The notes under the pieces were generated by a model, which saw only the letters and a list, made by a program, of their open reading frames with translations, did not search any database and was not told the origin of the DNA. From NCBI GenBank assembly GCA_947629685.1, contig CANREP010000001.1:1-64000 (forward strand): a stretch of DNA of 64,000 nucleotides. Reading direction: 5' to 3'. Positions 48,613 through 58,790 of the stretch are shown one piece after another (within the stretch, counting starts at the first letter, position 1; every line of letters starts with the position of its first letter). This DNA comes from an uncultured Phascolarctobacterium sp. GTDB taxonomy: Bacteria > Bacillota > Negativicutes > Acidaminococcales > Acidaminococcaceae. The position numbers and the translations under genes are program-made.

Positions 48613-49266
48613 CTATCTGATAAAATCATTGAGCACATCACGGTTGCGGCGCAAAAACGCATACAGCATCCTGGCCGTCAGGCCCCAGATGACACGCTCC
48701 TGATACCTGTAAAAATACACATTGTACTCTTTATGCATCCGCCAGTCACGCTGCCTGCCCGGCACCAGCCGGTAAGGAAAATCCTCCGCCGGCCTGTCCG
48801 CCAGCAGCATGGAACTCTTCAGCGGCTCCTGTTCCAGCAGCTGCCGCAGCGGCACAGTAAATACCTCCTGCACTTCGTCAGTATTGTAGCTTATTTTTTC
48901 CGGCTTGCTGATAAAACCCACAAAAGGATGTATGATGGGGCCGGTATGGGTCACCAGGGCGTCAAGCTCGCCCAAAACCCTGATATCTTCTTCTGCCAGC
49001 CCCAGCTCTTCACAGGTTTCACGGATAGCCGTAATGCGGAAATCCTTGTCGGCACATTCATAGCGTCCGCCGGGAAAGCAGACTTCTCCGGGCTGTCTGT
49101 GCAGCCGCAGCGAGCGCACCTCGAACAGTACCGCCGGCCCTGCCGTCGTGGCCACGATGGGCAGCAGCACAGCCGCGTCCCATAATCTGTCCAGCTTGTC
49201 GATACCCGCCGGACGGCGATGCAGTTTTTCATAAATACCCAGCTGTAAAGCTTCTAAATCATTCAT
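48613..49266 (-). CDS. NUDIX hydrolase (CoA pyrophosphatase-like)
   Basis: GGRYECADKDFRITAIRETCEELG; start likely MNDLEALQL. Confidence 0.87.
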   Translation of the reverse strand: MNDLEALQLGIYEKLHRRPAGIDKLDRLWDAAVLLPIVATTAGPAVLFEVRSLRLHRQPGEVCFPGGRYECADKDFRITAIRETCEELGLAEEDIRVLGELDALVTHTGPIIHPFVGFISKPEKISYNTDEVQEVFTVPLRQLLEQEPLKSSMLLADRPAEDFPYRLVPGRQRDWRMHKEYNVYFYRYQERVIWGLTARMLYAFLRRNRDVLNDFIR

Positions 49267-49366
49267 TGCCGCACCTTCACAGAAAATAGTATTTAACCTT
49301 TCTACAATCTGCAAATAATTTCCTGCCGGAAAATGTAACAATGGTGTAAAAAATATCGCTGCAAAA

Positions 49367-49410
49367 AAAGACCGCGCCTGCAGGTACAACCTGCAAACGC
49401 AGTCTAAAGT
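49367..49410 (-). terminator. Terminator after symporter gene
   Basis: agaccgcgcctgcagg-tacaa-cctgcaaacgcagtct. Confidence 0.7.
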
Positions 49411-49420
49411 TTCCGTTCAA

Positions 49421-50635
49421 TTAAAACAGTGGTTCTTTAATGTTTTCTTTTTCGCTCTTATCAATCAGGTAGCAGACGGTAGCGTCGCCGGTGATGTTAA
49501 CGCAGGTACGCGGCATATCCAGGATACGGTCGATGCCGGCAATCAGCGCGGAGCCTTCCAGCGGCAGGCCTACAGCGGTCAGAATCATGGTCAGCATGAT
49601 GAAGCCGGCGCCGGGAACACCCGCAGTACCGATGGAAGCCAGGGTACCAGTCAGGATGACAGTCAGGAGCTGGCCGCTGGTCAGGTCAACACCGTAGATC
49701 TGAGCGATGAACAGTGCGCATACGCCTTGGTAAACGGCAGTACCGTCCATATTGATGGTAGCGCCAAGCGGCAGGACGAAGCTGGAGATTTCTTTGGAAA
49801 CGCCCAGTTTCTGCACACAGGCCATATTAACGGGCAAGCTGCCGCCGGAGGAGCAGCTGGTGAATGCCAGCAGCTGTGCGGGAGCGATGCCTTTGAAGAA
49901 TTTCATCGGGCTGATCTTACCGATAAATTGCAGCATTGCGCCATAAACGATAAGGGCGTGCAGCAGGCAGCCGAGGTATACGGCAACGACTACTTTCAGC
50001 AGCGGCAGCAGTACGGCCGGACCGTTAGCGGCAACTACCGGGGTAATGAGGCCGAAAACGCCGATAGGTGCAAAGTTCATAATCATGCCGACAATCTTGT
50101 AGGAAACTTCTGCCAGGCCATCAATAGTTCTCTTCAGATATTCAGCACGTTCCCCGACCATGGAGATACCGATGCCGATAAACAGAGAGAAGACGATGAT
50201 CTGCAGCATATTTGCTTTCAGCATTGCTTCCATAGCGTTGGTCGGGAAAATATCGATAATAACGCTCATAATAGGCGGCGCAGCTTTAGCAGCAGCTTTC
50301 ACACCTTCAGCAGGCATATTCACACCTGCGCCGGGTTGGATTACAACAGCCAGGATCAGGCCCAGTACGATTGCAAAAGCAGTGGTGCCCAGGTAGTAGG
50401 CCATGGTCTTCGCACCAATGCGGCCGATTTTCTTTACATCGCCCAGGCTGCAGACGCCGATGACCAGAGAAGAAAATACCAGCGGTACGATGATCATTTT
50501 GATCATATTCATAAAGATGGTGCCGAACGGAGCGATCCAGGTCTTTGCCAGGTCAACGCCTTCCGCACCCAGCTCCAGGCCGGCAATAATACCGAGGCCG
50601 AGAGCAATTAAGATTTTTGTGGATAAGTTCATCAT
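49421..50635 (-). CDS. Dicarboxylate/amino acid:cation symporter (DAACS)
   Basis: SSGGSLPVNM, GATINMDGTAVYQG, MPRTCVNITGD. Confidence 0.93.
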   Translation of the reverse strand: MMNLSTKILIALGLGIIAGLELGAEGVDLAKTWIAPFGTIFMNMIKMIIVPLVFSSLVIGVCSLGDVKKIGRIGAKTMAYYLGTTAFAIVLGLILAVVIQPGAGVNMPAEGVKAAAKAAPPIMSVIIDIFPTNAMEAMLKANMLQIIVFSLFIGIGISMVGERAEYLKRTIDGLAEVSYKIVGMIMNFAPIGVFGLITPVVAANGPAVLLPLLKVVVAVYLGCLLHALIVYGAMLQFIGKISPMKFFKGIAPAQLLAFTSCSSGGSLPVNMACVQKLGVSKEISSFVLPLGATINMDGTAVYQGVCALFIAQIYGVDLTSGQLLTVILTGTLASIGTAGVPGAGFIMLTMILTAVGLPLEGSALIAGIDRILDMPRTCVNITGDATVCYLIDKSEKENIKEPLF

Positions 50636-50796
50636 GTACTCCCCCTAAATAAAAATACAATTTATGCTTTTCATTATACCAAAATTTTTCTGTTTTATGC
50701 TTTTGTATACAGTATTATTGCCTTGTATACAATATTCTTGCAAAACTTAAATAAAAAACACTCCCTGCAGACAACTGCAGGAAGTGCTTAAAACGC

Positions 50797-51123
50797 TTAC
50801 TTATTCCGCAAGGACAAAAGCCTCAGGGCCTCTGCCAGCTCATTGACCGTTACGCCGGACAGCGAGTCCAGACCGCTGTCTTTTTCCTTTTTGCTTTCTT
50901 TGCCGTATACCAGCTCGTCGATGGTACAGCCCAAAAACTGGCTGATCTGGATAGCAGAAACCAGGCTGAGCCCGATATTACCGTTTTCGATATTACTCAT
51001 ATGGGTCTGCGACAACCCCAGCGATTTTGCCATCTTAATCTGGGAAACCCCTTGGGTGATACGCATAATCTTGATATTATTACCTATCTTTTTGTAATCA
51101 ATATCCTTTCTGTCAATAGCCAT
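50797..51123 (-). CDS. XRE-family HTH regulator
   Basis: GVSQIKMAKSLGLSQTHMSNIENG. Confidence 0.87.
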   Translation of the reverse strand: MAIDRKDIDYKKIGNNIKIMRITQGVSQIKMAKSLGLSQTHMSNIENGNIGLSLVSAIQISQFLGCTIDELVYGKESKKEKDSGLDSLSGVTVNELAEALRLLSLRNK

Positions 51124-51400
51124 TCTTTCACTCCTTTAAAGATTTAATAATGTAAAACCGCCTACTTAAAAACAAAGTATTTATCATATTTTTCCGTAAA
51201 TCACAGCATGATTTAGCGAAACAAAGCAAAAACTTTTTTTGATTTTTATTTTATAAACGGAGCATATTACTTTATTATTTATAACAGGTATTCTATCACA
51301 GTTTTTACGACTTTACAACACTAAAGTAAAGTATATTAAAAAAGACAAATACCTGCTGTAAGGTATTTGTCTTATAATTTGCTCTAAGCAGCAGCGGCGG

Positions 51401-52231
51401 CTATTGTCCGTATCTGCGGAAAGCCGTATGGTTAGTGCAGCCGCTGTATTTATTCAGCACGAAAGAATGGCGTAAAGCAGCCGTGATGAACTTCTTAGCC
51501 TGGAAAACAGCCTCGCGTACATCAAGACCGTTGGCCAGTCCGGCAGTGATAGCCGCGGAATATGTGCAGCCGGCGCCGTGATTATAGGAAGGATAAATCT
51601 TCTTTTCAGCCATTTCCGTAAATTCCTTGCCGTCATACAATACGTCGATTGCCTCGTCGTTTTCCATGCGCTCGCCGCCTTTGATAACCACGTACCTGGC
51701 TCCCAGTTCCTTAATGCGTCCTGCGGCTTCCTTGATGTCCTCCAGAGTCTTCACCTGGGGCATACCTGCCAGGTACGCAGCTTCCAGCGTATTGGGGGTA
51801 ATGACGTCGGCACGCTGGATCAGCAGCTGTTTGATAGCTGCCGCAGCATCCGGCACCATGATAGTATCAATGCCTTTGCAGACCATTACCGGGTCGATGA
51901 CCACGTTATGCAGCTTGAAGCGGTCAATAGTACGGGCAACCAGCTCTACCAGTTCAGCGCTGCCCAGCATACCTGTTTTCATGGCGTCGATACCGATGCC
52001 TGCCAGAATAGTTTCCAACTGTTTTTCCACTACTTTCAGCTCGATGGGGAAAATCTCATGGTCCCAGGCATTATGCGGATTCTGCGCCACGATGACGGTC
52101 AGCGCGGTCATGCCGTAGACATTCAATTCCTCAAAAGTCTTCAAATCCGCAGCCATACCTGCGCCGCCGCTGGTATCACTGCCTGCGATAGTCATAGCCT
52201 TATGCAATGCATTCATTATTATTCCCTCCAA
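51401..52231 (-). CDS. thiD: Hydroxymethylpyrimidine/phosphomethylpyrimidine (or pyridoxal) kinase
   Basis: TIAGSDTSGGAGMAADLKTFEEL, NHGAGCTYSAAI. Confidence 0.85.
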   Translation of the reverse strand: MEGIIMNALHKAMTIAGSDTSGGAGMAADLKTFEELNVYGMTALTVIVAQNPHNAWDHEIFPIELKVVEKQLETILAGIGIDAMKTGMLGSAELVELVARTIDRFKLHNVVIDPVMVCKGIDTIMVPDAAAAIKQLLIQRADVITPNTLEAAYLAGMPQVKTLEDIKEAAGRIKELGARYVVIKGGERMENDEAIDVLYDGKEFTEMAEKKIYPSYNHGAGCTYSAAITAGLANGLDVREAVFQAKKFITAALRHSFVLNKYSGCTNHTAFRRYGQ

Positions 52232-52237
52232 TAAATA

Positions 52238-52534
52238 TCATTTCCCAAAAATTTCAAACAGCACCACTGCCACTGCGCCCGGGATTCCGAAAAAGCCCGC
52301 AATTAGCGCTTTCAGCAGCGTAATCTTCATATGGAAGCCCGCCATGGTTCCCAGCAAGTTAATCACCCACAGCAGGGCTGCGCCGCAGAGCCCGTTCCAG
52401 ACAAGCCTGAAGGGCAGCGACAGCAATTTTACGGCCACCAGCACGATCAGCACGCCGGTCAACAGCGGCGCAATCGGGCCCAGCGGCCCCAATCCCAGTT
52501 CTGCCGAAACACCGTTAAGCATTTCCATAATCAC
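52238..52534 (-). CDS. BofA-like pro-sigma-K processing inhibitor family protein
   Basis: Small TM protein, position next to recR as in Bacillus. Confidence 0.72.
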   Translation of the reverse strand: MIMEMLNGVSAELGLGPLGPIAPLLTGVLIVLVAVKLLSLPFRLVWNGLCGAALLWVINLLGTMAGFHMKITLLKALIAGFFGIPGAVAVVLFEIFGK

Positions 52535-52560
52535 AGCCAGCCTTTCACTTTATCTTTCTC

Positions 52561-53160
52561 TTACATTTCTCTTCTGTTTTCCAGCGCCCGCGACAAGGTA
52601 ACCTCGTCGGCGTATTCCAGATCGCCGCCCACCGGCAGCCCGTGCGCGATACGGCTCACCCTGATGCCCACCGGCTTCAGCAGCTGCGCCAGATAGGCGG
52701 CAGTAGCCTCGCCCTCCACATCAGAATTAGTCGCAATGATGATTTCGCTTATAGACTCGCGCTGCAGACGCTGAAACAGCTCACGGATGCGCAGATTTTC
52801 CGGCCCGATGCCGTCCAGCGGCGAAAGCACGCCATGCAGCACATGGTACAGGCCGCGGTAACCGCGGCTGCGCTCCATCGCGGCAATATCCTGGGGCTGT
52901 TCCACCACGCAGATGGTAAAACGGTCCCTGCTGCTATCGCTGCAGATCTCGCAAAGGTCTCCGTCCGTCAGGTTATAGCAGCAGCGGCAGTAATGGATGC
53001 TCTCTTTGGCCCCGTGCAAAGCCGCAGCCAGCTGGCGCACGTCCTCTGCCGGCATATCGATGATATGATATGCCAGGCGCATAGCTGTCTTGGACCCGAT
53101 GCCCGGCAGCCGCCGCAGCTGCTCATACAGATTGGCCAGCGGCCTGATCATCCTGGCCAT
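52561..53160 (-). CDS. recR: Recombination protein RecR
   Basis: LRRLPGIGSKTAMRLAYHII, C4 zinc finger, TOPRIM. Confidence 0.96.
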   Translation of the reverse strand: MARMIRPLANLYEQLRRLPGIGSKTAMRLAYHIIDMPAEDVRQLAAALHGAKESIHYCRCCYNLTDGDLCEICSDSSRDRFTICVVEQPQDIAAMERSRGYRGLYHVLHGVLSPLDGIGPENLRIRELFQRLQRESISEIIIATNSDVEGEATAAYLAQLLKPVGIRVSRIAHGLPVGGDLEYADEVTLSRALENRREM

Positions 53161-53162
53161 TA

Positions 53163-53489
53163 TCAGAACATGCCGGGCAGCTTCATACCGCCGGTAACCT
53201 TGCCCATTTCTTTTTCAGTCATCTCGTCGACTTTGCGCATTCCTTCATTAACAGCGCTGATAATCAGATCTTCGAGCATTTCCACGTCTTCCGGGTCAAC
53301 TGCGGACGGAGCGATCTTAATAGCTTTCAGTTCTTTCTTGCCGCTGACAACGACGCTTACAGCACCGCCGCCCACCGTAGTTTCTACTGTACGGCTTTTC
53401 AGCTCTTCCTGCAGCTTCATCATATCTGCCTGCATTTTCTGCACTTTTTTCAGCATTCCCTGCATATTGCCCATACCACCGTTAAACAT
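53163..53489 (-). CDS. YbaB/EbfC nucleoid-associated protein
   Basis: GNMQGMLKKVQKMQADMMKLQEEL. Confidence 0.92.
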   Translation of the reverse strand: MFNGGMGNMQGMLKKVQKMQADMMKLQEELKSRTVETTVGGGAVSVVVSGKKELKAIKIAPSAVDPEDVEMLEDLIISAVNEGMRKVDEMTEKEMGKVTGGMKLPGMF

Positions 53490-53517
53490 AATCGATATTC
53501 CTCCTTAAAATTCGCTT

Positions 53518-55281
53518 TTATTCATTATCTTTATATTCATACAGACTTTTGCCGAAAGCAGCCATCGCCTTCTGCAAATTAGGCGCTACGGTAGATACAT
53601 CCACTTCAGGCAGCTTGTCTTCGGCAGGCTGCTCTTTTGGTTTCGGCGGCGCTTTTACGGCCGCGCCTGCTTCAATGCACTCCAGTCTGATATCTTGTCT
53701 GGCAGTCCTCAGCAGCGCATCTTCAAACACCAGTCTGTAATCGTCCTTATTCATACGCGCACAGATGAATTTCGCCTTAAAAGCCACCTGCAAAAGTCCG
53801 TTGGCAAAGCTCACTACCCGTCCGCCGCGGGCGCAGGACACCATGGCGATTTTCTTTTCTGCCGTCAGTATCTCCAGCGCTTTTTTCCAGTATTCCTCGC
53901 CTGTCGCCCAGTCGCCGCCGTACTCTTGTACCGTCTCTTTCGGGGACGCCGCTGGCACAGACGGCCTAACTGCCTTCTGCTCGGACGCGGCGGTTTCCGG
54001 CCTCATCGGAATCTCAGCCTGCATCCATGGCTGAGGCGGCGCCCTATCAGCTTCCTGCTGCAGCACTGCCACATCGGTCAACGGCGGCTTGACAGGCTCC
54101 TCAGCAGCAGCCGGAACAGATGTAAACACGGTACTACCCGACTGCTGCCGCAGCTGCCGTTCCAGCATTTCTACCCGGGCTGCCAACGCCGCTACTGTAC
54201 TGCCTTCCAGCCGGCACAAATCAAACAGGCACAGCTCCGCCGTTATCCGCGGGCGCATAGTCCAGCGCAGTTCGCCTATGGCTTCATGCAGCCGCTGCTG
54301 CGCCGCCATGATCCTGTCCCGGCCGAAAAACGGCACACATTTGGCCAGCTCGTCGGCCGTATCCGTCAGATAAGCCTCCTGATACGACGGCGCCGCCTGA
54401 TACAGCAGCAGCGCACGCAGATATTCAGTCAGCTCCGTCAGAATCTGCTTGACGTCCTTACCCTGCTGCAGCAGGTTGTTCAGCTGTTCCAGCACCTGCG
54501 GCACGTCCTGCCGGCCAATGCCCAGCACCAGTTCCCGCAGCGCTTCCCTGCCGACGATGCCCAGCACCTCGCGTACAGTCTGCACCGTAACCTGCTGCGC
54601 CATGACGCCGCACTGATCTAACAGGCTCAGAGCATCGCGCATACCGCCCTCGGCCTGGATAGCTATCAGCCGTAAAGCTTCAGCATCGGCGCTGATACCG
54701 CTTTTTTCCGCTACTAAGGCTAAATGCTCGGCAATCTCATCCACCGTTACCCGCCGGAAATCAAACCGCTGGCAGCGAGAATGAATGGTAGCCGGAATAC
54801 GGTGCGGGTCCGTCGTTGCCAGGATGAAGATGACATGCGGCGGCGGCTCTTCCAGCGTCTTGAGCAGGGCATTGAAAGCTTCCGTCGTCAGCATGTGCAC
54901 TTCGTCGATAATATAAATCTTGTATCTGCCGTTAACCGGAGCAAAGGCCAGCTGTTCGCGCAGCGACTTAATCTCTTCGATGCCGCGGTTAGAAGCGGCG
55001 TCGATTTCAAACACATCCATGGACGTGCCCGCCGTAATCCGCTCGCAGTTAAGGCAATGCCCGCAGGGATGGGGCGTCGGCCCGCTTTCACAATTCAGCG
55101 CCTTAGCCAGGATACGCGCCGTACTGGTCTTGCCGGTACCCCTTGGCCCGGAAAACAGATACGCATGAGCGATGCGTCCGCTGGTCAGCGCATTACTCAA
55201 AGCCGTCTTGACCGGCTGCTGGCCCACCAGCGCATCAAAGTCCTGCGGGCGCCAGCGGCGGTATAATGCTACGTATGCCAT
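53518..55281 (-). CDS. dnaX: DNA polymerase III subunit gamma/tau
   Basis: YLFSGPRGTGKTSTARILAKALNC. Confidence 0.96.
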   Translation of the reverse strand: MAYVALYRRWRPQDFDALVGQQPVKTALSNALTSGRIAHAYLFSGPRGTGKTSTARILAKALNCESGPTPHPCGHCLNCERITAGTSMDVFEIDAASNRGIEEIKSLREQLAFAPVNGRYKIYIIDEVHMLTTEAFNALLKTLEEPPPHVIFILATTDPHRIPATIHSRCQRFDFRRVTVDEIAEHLALVAEKSGISADAEALRLIAIQAEGGMRDALSLLDQCGVMAQQVTVQTVREVLGIVGREALRELVLGIGRQDVPQVLEQLNNLLQQGKDVKQILTELTEYLRALLLYQAAPSYQEAYLTDTADELAKCVPFFGRDRIMAAQQRLHEAIGELRWTMRPRITAELCLFDLCRLEGSTVAALAARVEMLERQLRQQSGSTVFTSVPAAAEEPVKPPLTDVAVLQQEADRAPPQPWMQAEIPMRPETAASEQKAVRPSVPAASPKETVQEYGGDWATGEEYWKKALEILTAEKKIAMVSCARGGRVVSFANGLLQVAFKAKFICARMNKDDYRLVFEDALLRTARQDIRLECIEAGAAVKAPPKPKEQPAEDKLPEVDVSTVAPNLQKAMAAFGKSLYEYKDNE

Positions 55282-55384
55282 AAGCTGCTCCTTTGCCGAA
55301 AATTTTACAAATACTGCCTATATTATATAACGACAGGTTGACAATATTCAATGCAATATCAGCAAATTATCCTGCCGTCTGGGT

Positions 55385-55421
55385 ATAAAAAAACACAGGC
55401 TGCAAAAACAGTCTGTGTTCG
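55385..55421 (-). terminator. Terminator of the SRP RNA
   Basis: aacacag-hairpin-ctgtgtt followed by T-run on minus strand. Confidence 0.8.
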
Positions 55422-55430
55422 CTTACTTCC

Positions 55431-55557
55431 CTGTAGGGCCGTAAATACCGGGCGCCCCTGCGGCACATGAAAGTATCCGCTTAAGGCTGCTTCCTTCCGG
55501 ACCTGACCTGGTTCACAGGCTCCCATTGCGCAGGACCCGGCATCTGCGGTCCTACAG
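55431..55557 (-). ncRNA. ffs: Signal recognition particle RNA (small bacterial/4.5S type)
   Basis: Minus strand carries CCAGGTCAGGTCCGGAAGGAAGCAGCC; termini pair (ctgtagg... /...cctacag). Confidence 0.95.
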
Positions 55558-55599
55558 AGAAATAAAATAAAAAAACCGCTGGTGCGGCAATTTCTAAAT

Positions 55600-55688
55600 G
55601 GCGGAGAGAGAGGGATTCGAACCCTCGGTACGGTTTCCCGTACACACGCTTTCCAGGCGTGCACCTTCAACCGCTCGGTCATCTCTCC
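55600..55688 (-). tRNA. tRNA-Ser(GGA)
   Basis: ggagagatgaccgagcggttgaaggtgcacgcctGGAaagcgtgtgtacgggaaaccgtaccgagggttcgaatccctctctctccgcca; long variable arm, G73, encoded CCA. Confidence 0.97.
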
Positions 55689-55825
55689 AGGTTGAAAATC
55701 AAAGCATTGTTCAATTTTGCCAGCACATAACGTACTTGCAGTCAGCACAACTGCAAGTAGTATTATACTGGTTTTTCCAAAATGCGTCAAGCATTTTCTA
55801 TTATTTTTGTAAAATATTTTATATT

Positions 55826-56674
55826 TTACTCGTCGCCGCCATCCTCGGCAGGAAGCAGCAAAATCGAGCAGTCAGCGTTAAGGATGACGTTCTGGGAAGT
55901 ACTGCCGATGACAAGTCCTTTCACCAGTCCTGCGCCGGTCTTGGTCATCATAATCAGGGTAATATGTTCCTGGCGTACCAGATGTACAATCTCCTTGGAA
56001 GCCGCACCCCGGGCGATGCAGAAATCGGCGTCGATGCCGAAAATCCTCATCTCGTCCACCAGCTCCTGCAGCAGCAGCCGGGCGTTGCCGTACTGCTCTT
56101 TATAATCATGCTTACTGCGGCTGCGTTCAATAACATGCACAAAAATCACCTTGCCCACATATTCGCGCAGACCGCGGACTATATTGAGCGCTGACAGGGA
56201 TTTTCTGGAAAAGTCAGTCGGTATCATCACCGTATGCAGCAGCCGGCTGCCGTTAACGCAGTCTTCATCCTTATTGATAAACAGCGGCAGTGTCGCAGCG
56301 CGCGCCAAATCAAAGGTCGTACTGCCCATGATGGCGCTCTTGATAAAGCCCTTACCATGAGAAGCGACCATAATCAGGTCTGCCCCTGCGTCCTCTCCGG
56401 CCCGGCTGATAGCCTCAAAGGGCTCGCCCACCGGCGTTATCACTGATATTTCCTCATAACCTGCCTGTTTCAGATCGTTTTTATACCCTTCCAAACGGCT
56501 GCTGACTTTTTTGTAATTACTACCGTCAGGGTCGGCGTCGTCGTCATCGTCAAAGACGTGCGCCAGGACCACTTCCGTTTCCGTATCGGGGCAAAGGCTG
56601 AACAGACACTCGGTAAGATTGTCGGACTGCGGCGTCAAATCTGTAGCCAGCAATACCTTGTCGAATGTACTCAT
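55826..56674 (-). CDS. Tandem universal stress protein (UspA-like)
   Basis: Two Usp domains, ...MVASHGKGFIKSAIMGSTTFDLAR... and ...MMTKTGAGLVKGLVIGSTSQNVI. Confidence 0.88.
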   Translation of the reverse strand: MSTFDKVLLATDLTPQSDNLTECLFSLCPDTETEVVLAHVFDDDDDADPDGSNYKKVSSRLEGYKNDLKQAGYEEISVITPVGEPFEAISRAGEDAGADLIMVASHGKGFIKSAIMGSTTFDLARAATLPLFINKDEDCVNGSRLLHTVMIPTDFSRKSLSALNIVRGLREYVGKVIFVHVIERSRSKHDYKEQYGNARLLLQELVDEMRIFGIDADFCIARGAASKEIVHLVRQEHITLIMMTKTGAGLVKGLVIGSTSQNVILNADCSILLLPAEDGGDE

Positions 56675-56805
56675 CTATCTGCTCCTTTAAAAGTATATCT
56701 ATCTGTTTACTTTCGCCGTAAAAAAAAAAATTCCTGCCGCAGAGGCAAATAATACTTTCTGCATAATAAAAGGGACGCCGACGGCATCCCTTTCGATATA
56801 ATCAT

Positions 56806-57942
56806 TCAAAGCGTTAGCACTTTGAGGAGCATTTTCTGCAGGATGCGGCAGCCATGGGCCATATCCTGATGCACAAAGGTCATTGCAGGATCGTGCAGTC
56901 CCGGACGCAGATCGCAGCCCAGTCCGATAAAGCCGGTTTTCAGCTGCGGCCTGTACATGGCATAAAAATTGAAGTCCTCGCCTACCGTAGTAGCCGCAGC
57001 ATCAATCAGTCCTCCCTGCCCCAGTTCAGCCACAATCGCTTCTCGGGCTACGGCAGCCATAGTACTGTCAAAGCTTGACGCCGGGCAGGTACCCACGATT
57101 TCAGCAGCAGCCTTAGCGCCGTAAACGGCGGCAGTACCTTGTATTACATCCATAACCCGCTGACGCAGCTGCTCCATTTCTGCATTAGAAGTAGAACGCA
57201 GGTCAAAGCCAAGTTCCGCCTTGGCGCAGATAGAATTAAGCGAACCGCCTCCGGCTACAAAGCTGGTAGTTTTCACATTGCCGCACAAAAGCGGGTCGGT
57301 ATGCAGCGCATTGACTGCGCCGACTATCGCCGCACCTACGTCAATAGCGTTAACTCCCAGATGGGGCTTGGAGCCATGGGCCGGCGTGCCTTCGATAACG
57401 GCACGCAGCAAGGTACAGGCTGTCCAGCGCACGGTAGCTATCGCCTGGCCGCTGCCAGCCATCTGACTGCTCATCAGGTGGATGCCGAACAGATAATCAA
57501 CATCATCCAGCACGCCCGCTTCCAGCAGGCACAAAGCACCCTTGCCGATTTCCTCCGCCGGCTGGAAGATGATTTTCACTTTGCCGCAGGGAATCCCCTG
57601 CTCTGCCAGCTCTTCGGCAGCAGCCAGCACCATGGCCATATGAGCGTCATGCCCGCAGGCGTGGATACCGCGCTCGCTGCCGTCCGCCTGCTTGAACATC
57701 AGGCAGTCCATATCGGAACGCAGGGCAGCTACCGGTCCCGGCCGGCCGCTGTCCAACACGCCTACGACGCCGGTCGCCGGCCGGCCGTCATGCATCCCTA
57801 CCTGTTCCTGCACGCAGTAACCAGCCTGGCGCAGCCGCTGCGCCAGAAAAGACGCTGTCTTTACCTCGCAGAAAGCAGGCTCCGGCATAGCGTGCAGCTG
57901 CTGCCAGATTGCTTCAATACGTTCTGTCAGCATCATCGTCAC
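56806..57942 (-). CDS. M20-family amidohydrolase/aminoacylase
   Basis: ALRSDMDCLMF, HACGHDAHMAMVL, FQPAEEIGKGA. Confidence 0.92.
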   Translation of the reverse strand: MTMMLTERIEAIWQQLHAMPEPAFCEVKTASFLAQRLRQAGYCVQEQVGMHDGRPATGVVGVLDSGRPGPVAALRSDMDCLMFKQADGSERGIHACGHDAHMAMVLAAAEELAEQGIPCGKVKIIFQPAEEIGKGALCLLEAGVLDDVDYLFGIHLMSSQMAGSGQAIATVRWTACTLLRAVIEGTPAHGSKPHLGVNAIDVGAAIVGAVNALHTDPLLCGNVKTTSFVAGGGSLNSICAKAELGFDLRSTSNAEMEQLRQRVMDVIQGTAAVYGAKAAAEIVGTCPASSFDSTMAAVAREAIVAELGQGGLIDAAATTVGEDFNFYAMYRPQLKTGFIGLGCDLRPGLHDPAMTFVHQDMAHGCRILQKMLLKVLTL

Positions 57943-57945
57943 TTC

Positions 57946-58776
57946 CTATTCTTTCCAGCCGATAGATACGGAGCCGGGGAAATGTTCTCTGATGAATTTG
58001 GCATTTTCAGGCGACTGATAAACTTTTCTGAACTGTTCCAGACGCGGGTCGTCCAGCGTACCCTTGCGTACAGCTACAATATTTACATAGAAAGAATCCG
58101 CCGTTTCGCTGACGATGGCGTCTTTGGCCGGGTTGAGGCCTGCTTCCAGCGCATAGGTCGTATTGATGGCCGCGCAGTCTACATCTTCCAGACTGCGGGG
58201 AATAGCGGCTGCTTCCAGCTCGATGAACTTGAAGTTATGCGGATTTTCTGTAATATCCTGCAAGGTTGTATCAATATTCTTGATATCTTTAACTTTAATC
58301 AAGCCGTTTTCTGCCAGCATCAAAATAGCGCGGCTGCCGTTGGACGGATCGTTGGGTATGGCAATGGTCGCACCGTCTGGAATGGGCTGTCCGGGTTTGA
58401 TTTTTCTGGAATAAACATTGATGGGGAACAGCGCTGTCGGGAAAGCGCTTACCAGATCAAAACTGGGCTCCTTTTTCAAGGTCGCATCGAGGAACGGCTT
58501 ATGCTGATAGCAGTTAGCCCAGATATCTCCCTGCGCCAGCGCCGTATTCGGCGTTACAAAATCGCTGAACTCGACGATTTCGATTTTCAGTCCCTGTTTC
58601 GCCGCCAGTTTCTGTACGTTTTCCATGATTTCCGCATGGGGACCGGGGTTGACGCCTACCTTGACAGGTTTGCTGTAATCAGGCTTGGCTTCTTTTTTAT
58701 CGCCGCCGCAGCCGCTCAGTGCTAAAACGCCCAGGCACAAAACGGCAGCAAACAGGATACGCAGTAATTTATTCAT
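57946..58776 (-). CDS. MetQ/NlpA family substrate-binding lipoprotein
   Basis: Lipobox LALSGC; KVGVNPGPHAEIM, ANCYQHKPFLD. Confidence 0.9.
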   Translation of the reverse strand: MNKLLRILFAAVLCLGVLALSGCGGDKKEAKPDYSKPVKVGVNPGPHAEIMENVQKLAAKQGLKIEIVEFSDFVTPNTALAQGDIWANCYQHKPFLDATLKKEPSFDLVSAFPTALFPINVYSRKIKPGQPIPDGATIAIPNDPSNGSRAILMLAENGLIKVKDIKNIDTTLQDITENPHNFKFIELEAAAIPRSLEDVDCAAINTTYALEAGLNPAKDAIVSETADSFYVNIVAVRKGTLDDPRLEQFRKVYQSPENAKFIREHFPGSVSIGWKE

Positions 58777-58790
58777 AGTCTCACACTCCG

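Noticed and set aside
53518-55281. Programmed frameshift in dnaX
   Set aside because: No convincing slippery A-AAA-AAG heptamer was noticed; the full-length tau ORF is intact.
55359-55790. 143-aa ORF MTHFGKTSII...MTERLKVHAWKACVRETVPRVRIPLSPPF...
   Set aside because: It reads straight through tRNA-Ser and the SRP RNA; the MTERLKVHAWKACVRETVPRVRIPLSPPF segment is translated tRNA-Ser.
57139-58725. 528-aa plus-strand ORF
   Set aside because: Antisense to the M20 hydrolase and NlpA lipoprotein genes; no domain-like features.
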